Positions 27,690-34,269 of a stretch of 64,000 bases of DNA are shown one piece after another. The first letter of the stretch is position 1. Every line of letters starts with the position of its first letter. A program made the position numbers and the translations under genes. The DNA comes from Deinococcus sp. QL22 (GTDB taxonomy: Bacteria > Deinococcota > Deinococci > Deinococcales > Deinococcaceae). Where the stretch lies: contig NZ_CP097149.1 of the NCBI RefSeq assembly GCF_023370075.1, forward strand, positions 1,365,001-1,429,000, written 5' to 3'. The notes under the pieces were generated by a model. That model worked only from the letters and a program-made list of their open reading frames with translations, did not search any database and was not told the origin of the DNA.

Positions 27690-28333
27690 AAGAAAAAGTC
27701 AAACGTATTTTGGATTTGGTACGGGCCGGAAAACTTGATCTGAACGACGCCGCGCCGCTGCTGGCCGCCCTGAGTACCCGGCTGGCCCTGACCGACGCCG
27801 ACCGCGAACTGATTGGATCGCTGCTGGCCCGCGAGGAGATGGACACTGGGCAGGTGGCCGAGCACTTGATGTTGCTGCGCGGCGTGCGCGATACGCCCCC
27901 AACCCCGCCGCGCCCCCCCACTCCCCCCAGTCATCCGGGGTGGGATGAGCAGTTTCCTGGTTCACAATCTTTCGGACGCGGCATGAATGTAGACGTGAAT
28001 CTGGAGGGCATCATGGATCGAGTCAATGACCGCTTAAATAGTGTGCTGGGTCGTGGGGGGGCGCACCCGCCCAGTCCCCGCGCCGGAGCCACCGCCCGAA
28101 TCCTGCGCGTGCAGGTGGAATCCAGCGAGGGCGACGAGTACGACGCCAACCTGCCTGTGAGCCTTGCCCCGCATCTGCACAAACTGATTCCCCCGCACGG
28201 TATCCGCGCCCTGGAACGGGCTGGCCTGAGCCTGGAGGCGTTGCAACTGCTGATCGAAGCCTCGCCGCCCCCCGGTAACCTGATCAACGCCGAAGACAAT
28301 GAGGGCAACAGCGTGAAGCTGACGCTTTCGTAG
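27686..28333 (+). CDS. SHOCT-like protein, middle gene of the operon
   Basis: 215 residues. The N-terminus KRILDLVRAGKLDLNDAAPLL repeats the motif of the first gene. Residues about 72-83 are Pro-rich (TPPTPPRPPTPP), then a central region and a C-terminal domain beginning near TARILRVQVESSEGD, with strands and a helical segment (LPVSLAPHLHKLIPPHGIRA) that resembles a small alpha/beta fold. I do not recognise the C-terminal family with certainty. The start overlaps the previous stop (ATGA). Confidence 0.7.
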   Translation: MKEKVKRILDLVRAGKLDLNDAAPLLAALSTRLALTDADRELIGSLLAREEMDTGQVAEHLMLLRGVRDTPPTPPRPPTPPSHPGWDEQFPGSQSFGRGMNVDVNLEGIMDRVNDRLNSVLGRGGAHPPSPRAGATARILRVQVESSEGDEYDANLPVSLAPHLHKLIPPHGIRALERAGLSLEALQLLIEASPPPGNLINAEDNEGNSVKLTLS

Positions 28334-28343
28334 GAGGAACGGA

Positions 28344-28769
28344 GTGTGGAATCTGGTTGGGCTGTTCCCACGATCCACACTCCCGCCCGCCCCACCGCCT
28401 ACAGTGAATCCCATGCCCCGCCCCCTGCCCCTCCCTTTCCCCGATGAAACAGAAGCGCCCACCGTGACTGAACTGCGGTTTCCCAGCAGCGGCGTCACGG
28501 TGCGCGGCGATTTTACCCTCAACGAATTTGCGACCCTCACACCTGACAATCTGGAATTCCTGCGCCTGTACGTGCGGGTACGCGGCAACCTGAAGGAAGT
28601 GGAGCGGGTGCTGGGGGTAAGTTACCCCACTGTCCGCGCCCGTTTTGATACCCTGCTGCGGGCCATCGGCTACGAACCCGAAGCCGCCGACCCCCAGTCG
28701 GAAGTGCTGGAACGGCTGGAACGCGGAGAGATTACGCCGGATGAGGCGGCACGGAAGCTGCGGCGATAG
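28344..28769 (+). CDS. DUF2089-like regulator lacking its zinc ribbon, with C-terminal SHOCT-like motif
   Basis: 141 residues. The core LTPDNLEFLRLYVRVRGNLK then EVERVLGVSYPTVRARFDTLL is the helix-turn-helix-like part of DUF2089. Typical members begin with a four-Cys zinc ribbon; here the matching stretch (TVTELRFPSSGVTVRGDF) has no Cys. The C-terminus ends LERLERGEITPDEAARKLRR, the motif also found in the other two genes. The GTG at 28344 is chosen because AGGAGG lies 6 nt upstream; an ATG at 28413 is an alternative. Ten bases separate it from the previous stop. It may bind DNA and regulate the operon; this is inference. Confidence 0.75.
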   Translation: MWNLVGLFPRSTLPPAPPPTVNPMPRPLPLPFPDETEAPTVTELRFPSSGVTVRGDFTLNEFATLTPDNLEFLRLYVRVRGNLKEVERVLGVSYPTVRARFDTLLRAIGYEPEAADPQSEVLERLERGEITPDEAARKLRR

Positions 28770-28798
28770 GGGATGGCGTGGGTTGACCCCCGCTGGCC

Positions 28799-29257
28799 TT
28801 ACGCGCCTTCAGCGTGCGTCTGCACATCCCGCTTCAACCGCATCAGAATGGCGCCCATGCCACGCAGACGCATGGGCGTAATCAGTTCGGTCAGGCCCAT
28901 ATCCATATAAAACTGATCGGGCACACTCAGGATGGTTTCGGGGCTTTCGCCGTTCAGCGCCTCGCTCAGAATACCTGCGTAGCCGCGCACGGTGGGGGCT
29001 TCTTCGGGCACTTTGAAGAACATTTGCACGCCGCCGTCTACCTCTTTCGTCACCAGAAAAAATGGGCTGGCGCATTCCGGCACGGGCTGCAAAAATTCGG
29101 GGTGGTCTAGGTAGTGTTGCGGCAGGGGCGGCAATTTGCGGCTGTATTCCAGGAGGGCCTGGAGGCGCAGCGGCTTGGGCGCACGGCGGAACAAGTCCAC
29201 GATGACTTGGAGTTTTTCGGGCAGAGGCGCAGTGGGGGGGGTAGAGTCGGCGGTCAT
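28799..29257 (-). CDS. sufE: SufE-family cysteine desulfurase partner
   Basis: 152 residues. Accepts sulfane sulfur from SufS-type cysteine desulfurase for iron-sulfur cluster assembly. The key Cys is in VPECASPFFLV (near residue 62), and LQALLEYSRKLPPLP and the late TPMRLRGMGAILMRLK match the fold. It is divergent from a rhodanese-type sulfurtransferase, with an inverted repeat between them, which places two sulfur-transfer proteins under possibly shared control. The start has TACAGT 6 nt upstream. Confidence 0.92.
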   Translation of the reverse strand: MTADSTPPTAPLPEKLQVIVDLFRRAPKPLRLQALLEYSRKLPPLPQHYLDHPEFLQPVPECASPFFLVTKEVDGGVQMFFKVPEEAPTVRGYAGILSEALNGESPETILSVPDQFYMDMGLTELITPMRLRGMGAILMRLKRDVQTHAEGA

Positions 29258-29263
29258 GGGGCC

Positions 29264-29269
29264 ACTGTA
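29264..29269 (-). promoter_or_regulatory. Leaderless-type -10 box of sufE
   Basis: TACAGT on the minus strand, 6 nt before the ATG at 29257. Confidence 0.5.
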
Positions 29270-29304
29270 CCCCTGAGGCTGGGCGGGATATGGTAAGGCT
29301 TGTC

Positions 29305-29327
29305 CAGTTGACCTACTTTGTCAACTG
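29305..29327. promoter_or_regulatory. Perfect inverted repeat, probable operator
   Basis: CAGTTGAC, seven bases (CTACTTT), then GTCAACTG. It covers the -35 (TTGTCA) of the sulfurtransferase promoter and lies about 35 nt upstream of the sufE -10 box, so a bound regulator could repress one gene and affect the other. Confidence 0.6.
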
Positions 29328-29347
29328 ATCTGCCCATTCGGTACAAT
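29318..29347 (+). promoter_or_regulatory. Promoter of the sulfurtransferase gene
   Basis: TTGTCA at 29318-29323, an 18-bp spacer and TACAAT at 29342-29347. A leader of about 60 nt with AGGAGGAA before the ATG follows. Confidence 0.6.
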
Positions 29348-29414
29348 GGGGCCGACAGTCTGCCGGACAGGTAGACCCTCTAGCCCTGCGCCCCATTCCT
29401 TAGGAGGAACTCCC

Positions 29415-30287
29415 ATGACCCAGCAAGCGAACTATGCCAAAGACGTACTGGTTAACACCGATTGGGTGGCCGCCAACCTTAATACTCCCGGCGTGCGCCT
29501 GATCGAAGTGAACGAAGACATCTTGCTGTACGACACCGGCCATATTCCCGGCGCGGTGAAGGTGGACTGGCAGGGCGACTTCTGGCATCCCGTGGAGCGC
29601 GACTTTATTACCGCCGATGAAGTGTCGGCGCTGCTGGGCCGTCTGGGCATCAAGGAAGACGACCAGATCGTGCTGTACGGCGACAAGAGTAACTGGTGGG
29701 CTTCCTACGCCTACTGGTTCCTGAGCTACAGCGGCGTGAAGCACCTGAAGCTGATGAACGGGGGCCGCCAGAAGTGGGTTGCAGAAGGCCGTGAGCAGAC
29801 CACGGACGCTACCGAAGTCACGCCCACCACCTACCCCAAACTGACCCGCGACGAGAGCCTGCGGGCCTACCGCGATGAAGTGCGGGCGCACCTGGAGAGC
29901 GTGAAGGCCGGAACGGGCGCGCTGGTAGACGTTCGCAGCCCCGACGAGTTTTCGGGCAAGGTCACGCACATGCCTGCCTACCCGCAAGAAGGCGTGCTGC
30001 GCGGCGGCCACATTCCCGGCGCACGCAGCATCCCCTGGGCCAAGGCCACCAACGAAGACGGCACCTTCAAGAGCGCCGACGAGTTGACCGCACTCTACGG
30101 CGGCGAAGGCGTGACGCCCGACAAAGACGTGATCGCGTACTGCCGCATTGCCGAGCGTTCCAGCCACAGTTGGTTCGTGCTGCGCGAACTGTTGGGCTAC
30201 CCCAACGTCCGCAACTACGACGGCTCGTGGACAGAGTGGGGCAACGGCGTCGGCCTGCCCATCGAAAAGACCTACAGCGAGGCGTAA
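29415..30287 (+). CDS. Rhodanese-type sulfurtransferase
   Basis: Two tandem rhodanese domains in 290 residues (about 15-125 and 150-285), the layout of thiosulfate or 3-mercaptopyruvate sulfurtransferases. The catalytic Cys is in the C-terminal loop [14 protein letters not shown]; a CRxxERSSH loop is typical of thiosulfate sulfurtransferases, CG(S/T)GVT of the mercaptopyruvate type, so thiosulfate is more likely. Other signatures: [14 protein letters not shown] and [16 protein letters not shown]. Start MTQQANYAK at 29415 with a strong AGGAGGAAC site. A terminator follows. Confidence 0.92.
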   Translation: MTQQANYAKDVLVNTDWVAANLNTPGVRLIEVNEDILLYDTGHIPGAVKVDWQGDFWHPVERDFITADEVSALLGRLGIKEDDQIVLYGDKSNWWASYAYWFLSYSGVKHLKLMNGGRQKWVAEGREQTTDATEVTPTTYPKLTRDESLRAYRDEVRAHLESVKAGTGALVDVRSPDEFSGKVTHMPAYPQEGVLRGGHIPGARSIPWAKATNEDGTFKSADELTALYGGEGVTPDKDVIAYCRIAERSSHSWFVLRELLGYPNVRNYDGSWTEWGNGVGLPIEKTYSEA

Positions 30288-30315
30288 GCCGCTGAGCAGG
30301 AGAAATTAAGCGAAG

Positions 30316-30346
30316 GCCGGAGCGGTGGAAAACTGCTCCGGCTTTT
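30316..30346 (+). terminator. Intrinsic terminator of the sulfurtransferase gene
   Basis: GCCGGAGC pairs with GCTCCGGC (30335-30342) around an 11-nt loop, followed by TTTT. Confidence 0.8.
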
Positions 30347-30363
30347 CGCTGCTTTCTTCTCTC

Positions 30364-30410
30364 AGATCCTTGACCCTTAGACGTCTTCCCACCTAAACCT
30401 GACCTTTAAC
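30364..30410. repeat. AGACCCTT-type element, copy 7 (degenerate)
   Basis: AGATCCTTGACCCTTAGACG begins at 30364; decayed units (CCTGACCTTTAAC) continue to about 30410. No opposite arm is evident. The remaining bases to 30561 hold no gene. Confidence 0.5.
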
Positions 30411-30561
30411 TATCTCCCCAACCTCACCTTTGACGTTACGCTGAACCTCGCAACAGACAATTCTCAGTGTCTTCCCGTAGACGTTCCCATCAGACCGCGC
30501 TGGCTCAGGCGTTGCTGCCCCGGCCCCGTTCGCGGCCCACCCTTTCCCCGGAGGTTTTCCC

Positions 30562-31959
30562 ATGAAACGACTTGGCTCCTTTATGACATTTGCGGCGCTG
30601 CTCTCTGCTGGCTCTCTCACCTCTTGCAGCCTGCTGGCTCCGGGCATGGCTCAGGGAAAAGCGTCTATGACGGTGTTGCCACCTCTGTCGGTTCCCGGCG
30701 ACCTGCGCCCCGATGCACCCACCCTCAGCGCACGCGGCAGCTACGCAGTCGGCGTGCAAACGCTGAAGCTGGTGAATCCCGGCCAACTGGACATCGTGAA
30801 CGCGCCCAAAGAGGGGGCCACGCCGCGCTATGACCGCCCGCTGACGGTGGAAGTCTGGTATCCCACGGCGGGCGCGAGTGGGGTGGGCGCGACCACCTAC
30901 GCCGATGTGCTGGGCAGCGGCCCCAACGATCCCAAGCGGCCCAACACTCCGTTCACCACGCCCGGACGCGCCATCCGCAACGCTGCGGCCAACCTTCAGG
31001 GGGGGCCATTTCCGCTGGTCATCGTGTCTCACGGCTATCCTGGCAGCCGCTCCCTGATGACCTACCTCACCGAGAATCTGGCGAGCAAGGGCTACATCGT
31101 GGCCGCCATAGACCATACCGACAGCACGCACGGCGACAAGGTGGCCTTTGCCAGCACGCTACTGAACCGCCCGCTGGACGACATTTTTGTGTTGAATGAA
31201 ATGGCGCGGCTGGGAGCGGCAGGCAGCGGCAATGGCCTGAGCGGGATGGTAAATGCCGACCAGACCGGGCTGGTGGGATACAGCATGGGCGGTTACGGCG
31301 CTCTGAACGCGGCGGGCGCAGGCTTTGGCCCGCAGATGCTGCCGCTGGTGCCCGGGGGCGCGTTGGCCGCCCGCCAGACCGGAGCCTACGCCACCGATCC
31401 CCGCATCAAGGCGGTGGTTGCCTTCGCTCCTTGGGGCAGCGACGCCGCCGTGCGCTCCATCGGTGTAAATTTTGGCGGCAAATACGGCTTCTGGGATGAG
31501 GCTGGCCTGGCCGCGCTGAAGGTGCCCACCATGTTCATCGTGGGCGACAAGGATGATGTGGCAGGCTACACGGGCGGCGTGAAATCCCTGTTCGAGAACG
31601 CTGTGAACGCCGAGCGGTACATGCTGGTCTACCAGAATGCCAGTCACAACTCGGCCCCCAATCCGCCCCCCGCCGCCACGCTGAACAGCTTCGACGACTA
31701 CATGCACTACGCCGAACCCGCCTGGGACATGGGCCGCCTGAACAACATCAACCAGCATTTCGTGACGGCTTTCCTGGACAACAAGCTGAAGGGCATGGCC
31801 TCTGCCGCCGCCTACCTGAACGTCGCCACGCCCCTCTCCAACGACGGCAAATTCAGCCGTAACGCCGATGGCACGGCCAAAGCCGACGACACCTACTGGC
31901 CCGGATTCCAGAACCGCACCGCGCGGGGCATGGAGTTTTACAAGATGATGCCGAAGTAA
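30562..31959 (+). CDS. Lipoprotein alpha/beta hydrolase (PAF-acetylhydrolase/dienelactone-hydrolase-like)
   Basis: 465 residues. A lipoprotein signal with LTSC, Cys22 as lipid site. The hydrolase core starts near [13 protein letters not shown], has the oxyanion segment [13 protein letters not shown], the nucleophile in [13 protein letters not shown] (about residue 238), an Asp in [10 protein letters not shown] and a late His, probably that in NASHNSAP. The order and the VWYPT strand resemble PAF-acetylhydrolase-type lipases. It probably acts on lipids or esters at the outer face of the cytoplasmic or outer membrane. Ribosome site GGAGG precedes the ATG. Confidence 0.82.
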   Translation: MKRLGSFMTFAALLSAGSLTSCSLLAPGMAQGKASMTVLPPLSVPGDLRPDAPTLSARGSYAVGVQTLKLVNPGQLDIVNAPKEGATPRYDRPLTVEVWYPTAGASGVGATTYADVLGSGPNDPKRPNTPFTTPGRAIRNAAANLQGGPFPLVIVSHGYPGSRSLMTYLTENLASKGYIVAAIDHTDSTHGDKVAFASTLLNRPLDDIFVLNEMARLGAAGSGNGLSGMVNADQTGLVGYSMGGYGALNAAGAGFGPQMLPLVPGGALAARQTGAYATDPRIKAVVAFAPWGSDAAVRSIGVNFGGKYGFWDEAGLAALKVPTMFIVGDKDDVAGYTGGVKSLFENAVNAERYMLVYQNASHNSAPNPPPAATLNSFDDYMHYAEPAWDMGRLNNINQHFVTAFLDNKLKGMASAAAYLNVATPLSNDGKFSRNADGTAKADDTYWPGFQNRTARGMEFYKMMPK

Positions 31960-31978
31960 GGGCGAAAAGCCACCCCCC

Positions 31979-32944
31979 TCACCGAAACTCTTCCACCCGC
32001 ACCAACGGCCCGCCCAATCCATTGATTCGGGCGGGCAATTTGTTGTGATCAATCGCCGCGCCGGTGTCGGCATTCACGGCGCTGACGCGGGCGGTTGCTG
32101 CCTGTAAATCGATCTCCAGCACACTGACCACGCTGCGGGCTGTACCGGGAAAGCCCACGTAATCGCGTCCGCCGATGCCTCCGCTGCTCAGCACATTCAG
32201 ACGGCCCAATCTGGCTGGGTAGTAGGCCGCGTGATGCCCGCTGATGTAGGCCAGCACACGCCCTCGCTCCATCACCTCGCGCAGGGTGGCGGCTTCGGCA
32301 ATCACCTCGCCGGGTTTGTTTTTGCCCTCGCTGACGCCTGCCAGCGGCAAGTGCCCCACCACCAATCGCACGCCCGCCGTCTGTGCCTGTGGTGTGGCGA
32401 GTTGCGCGGCCAGCCAGGCCCGTTGCGCCGCGTCTACCCTTGGCCCGCTGGCGTCCAGCACGGCTATAAACAGGGTACGTCCGGCCTTGTCGGCGCGGGT
32501 CAGGCTGTAGCGGAAGGGATACTGCGCGGCGTCCACAACTGTTCCGGCAGGTAAAAAGCGTGTCCAGTACGCCGCCGCTTCCCGCCGATCTCGCACGAGG
32601 CTGGCGTCGTGGTTGCCCAGCGTGAACACGAACGGGATTCCGACCTTTGCCAGAGGCCCGCGCACCTCTTTCTCGAAGGTGGCCCACATGCCCTGCACGT
32701 TGGCGTCGGTCAGGCTGGCTTTCTGTCCCGCGATCAGGTCGCCCGCCGACAGCACTAGGTCTGGTTTCCAGGTGTTGATGATGCGGCTGAGGCTGGGCTT
32801 GAGGGCGGGCGGATAGGTCAGGCTGCCGTAAGCGCCGTTAAAGTCGCTGAGAACGGCCACGCGCAGGAGGTCGGGGGCGGGGGGCGGCAAAGGCGTGCCA
32901 GACAGCAGAAGCGGCAAGAGCAGAGGCACGAGCAGGCGGCGCAT
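31979..32944 (-). CDS. Secreted calcineurin-like metallophosphoesterase
   Basis: 321 residues with a signal peptide (MRRLLVPLLLPLLLSG). Metal-binding motifs in order: VAVLSDFNG (Asp; the usual His of DxH is replaced by Asn), LSAGDLIAG (Asp), TLGNHDAS (Asn-His), VVGHLPLAG (His) and ISGHHAAYY (His). The atypical first motif could alter metal affinity. It should hydrolyse phosphoesters outside the cytoplasm. It is convergent with the lipoprotein hydrolase, with only 19 bases between stops. Confidence 0.85.
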   Translation of the reverse strand: MRRLLVPLLLPLLLSGTPLPPPAPDLLRVAVLSDFNGAYGSLTYPPALKPSLSRIINTWKPDLVLSAGDLIAGQKASLTDANVQGMWATFEKEVRGPLAKVGIPFVFTLGNHDASLVRDRREAAAYWTRFLPAGTVVDAAQYPFRYSLTRADKAGRTLFIAVLDASGPRVDAAQRAWLAAQLATPQAQTAGVRLVVGHLPLAGVSEGKNKPGEVIAEAATLREVMERGRVLAYISGHHAAYYPARLGRLNVLSSGGIGGRDYVGFPGTARSVVSVLEIDLQAATARVSAVNADTGAAIDHNKLPARINGLGGPLVRVEEFR

Positions 32945-33015
32945 AGACACCACTTGATCATGGTTTCTTGAGCCAACCGTCAGACGCTCCTGACATGCCC
33001 CGCGCAAACTGGGGT

Positions 33016-33285
33016 ATGACCCGAAACGATGACCGCAACGACGCCCTGCCCGTGAATCCTGTGCTGTCGGTACGAACCGAGCCGAGTGCTGAACACACGC
33101 CTGCCGAGCAGGGCGACGCTCCCGCCGACTTTGCCCAGCGCCCCATTCCGCCCATGGCCACCCCCAGCACCGAAGGCCTCAGCGCAGGCGAGGTCAGCAC
33201 CATGCTCGGCGGCGACGCCAGTATGACCGAAGCCAATGAAGCCCTCGGCACGGCGGAGGGTCTGGATACGATCACCGAAAGCTGA
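33016..33285 (+). CDS. Small acidic protein, unknown function
   Basis: 89 residues from the ATG at 33016, rich in Glu, Asp, Thr and Ala, with no hydrophobic segment; probably disordered in its first half and helical near GLSAGEVSTMLGGDASMTEA. In-frame starts at 32995 and a TTG at 32968 are possible; none has a convincing ribosome site or -10 box. The codon pattern favours a real gene over its antisense frame. I do not recognise a family. Confidence 0.5.
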   Translation: MTRNDDRNDALPVNPVLSVRTEPSAEHTPAEQGDAPADFAQRPIPPMATPSTEGLSAGEVSTMLGGDASMTEANEALGTAEGLDTITES

Positions 33286-33311
33286 GGCCTGTGGGCGTGC
33301 CAAACTGACCC

Positions 33312-33680
33312 ATGCGTTCTGTTTCTGATCTGCGTGCGGCGTGCGCGGCCCTGCCCCATTCCTCCGAAACCTTCCCGTTTGGAATGGACACTCTGGTTTG
33401 GAAGGTGGGTCGCCCCGACGCCGCCAAAATGTATGCGCTGAGCGGCATCAACGCTGATCCGCTGACGCTTTCGCTGAAGGTTCGGCCCGAATACGGCGAC
33501 ACCTTGCGGGCCGTCCACGCTGCGATCGTGCCGGGCTACCACCTGAACAAGCGCCACTGGGTCACGGTCACGCTGGACGGCCGTGTGCCGGGCGAGTTGG
33601 TGCAGGAATTGTTGGCTGGAAGCCACGCGCTGGTGCTGTCCAGTTTTACGCGGGCGCAGCGGGCAGACCTAGAACTGTGA
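33312..33680 (+). CDS. MmcQ/YjbR-family protein
   Basis: 122 residues. The family pattern is clear: LPHSSETFPFGMDTLVWKVG, the K-M-YALSG strand, LSLKVRPEYGDTLRA and PGYHLNKRHWVTVTLDG, a double-wing fold once described as DNA-binding. Function is unknown. Its stop overlaps the GTG of the next gene (GTGA). Confidence 0.85.
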   Translation: MRSVSDLRAACAALPHSSETFPFGMDTLVWKVGRPDAAKMYALSGINADPLTLSLKVRPEYGDTLRAVHAAIVPGYHLNKRHWVTVTLDGRVPGELVQELLAGSHALVLSSFTRAQRADLEL

Positions 33681-34216
33681 GGGCCAACATCGGTGCTGGC
33701 GACAAACACTGGGACGGCTGGAGTTCTACCCAGCAGGACGAACTGAATCTGCTGGAGCCTGCCACGTTCGCCCGCTTTTTTGGCGATGCGCGGGCCGAGG
33801 CGTTTCTGTGCGAACACGTCTGGGAACATTTGAGTATTGAGCAGGGCAGAGCGGCGGCGCGGCTGGTCTTCGCGTATCTCAAGCCCGGTGGATTCCTACG
33901 CGTAGCTGTGCCAGACGGCCTGCATCCCGATCCGGCTTATCAGGCAATAGTGGCTGTCAATGGCCCTGGCCCCGCTGCCGATCATCAGGTGGTGTACACG
34001 CTTGATGCCTTCGCGCCCATCTTCGCGGCTGCCGGATTCCGCGTGCGCCCGCTGGAATGGTGGGACGCGGCGGGCCAGTTTCACCGTGCCGACTGGAACC
34101 CGGACGACGCACCGATAGGCCGCTGTAGCCACCTGGATGACCGAAACTCGGCTTGGCGAGCGGGCACGGGCAAGCTGGGATTCACGAGTCTGATCTTGGA
34201 TGTGTTGAGGCCATAA
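33677..34216 (+). CDS. Class I SAM-dependent methyltransferase-like protein
   Basis: 179 residues from GTG, overlapping the previous stop by 4 bases. The start NIGAGDKHWDGW is the glycine-rich first strand of a methyltransferase fold, reached almost at once, so the protein is a minimal version. EHVWEHLSIEQG and LKPGGFLRVAVPDG are motifs III-IV of the predicted methyltransferase group COG4627. Substrate unknown. Confidence 0.75.
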   Translation: MRANIGAGDKHWDGWSSTQQDELNLLEPATFARFFGDARAEAFLCEHVWEHLSIEQGRAAARLVFAYLKPGGFLRVAVPDGLHPDPAYQAIVAVNGPGPAADHQVVYTLDAFAPIFAAAGFRVRPLEWWDAAGQFHRADWNPDDAPIGRCSHLDDRNSAWRAGTGKLGFTSLILDVLRP

Positions 34217-34222
34217 AGAACA

Positions 34223-34249
34223 GGAGCCGCAAGCAATCGCCCCGGCTCC
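34223..34249. terminator. Hairpin between convergent genes
   Basis: GGAGCCG at 34223-34229 pairs with CGGCTCC at 34243-34249. It has no clear T-run but lies between the convergent methyltransferase and alaS ends. Confidence 0.5.
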
Positions 34250-34269
34250 CGCTTCCAGTCATCGTTTGT

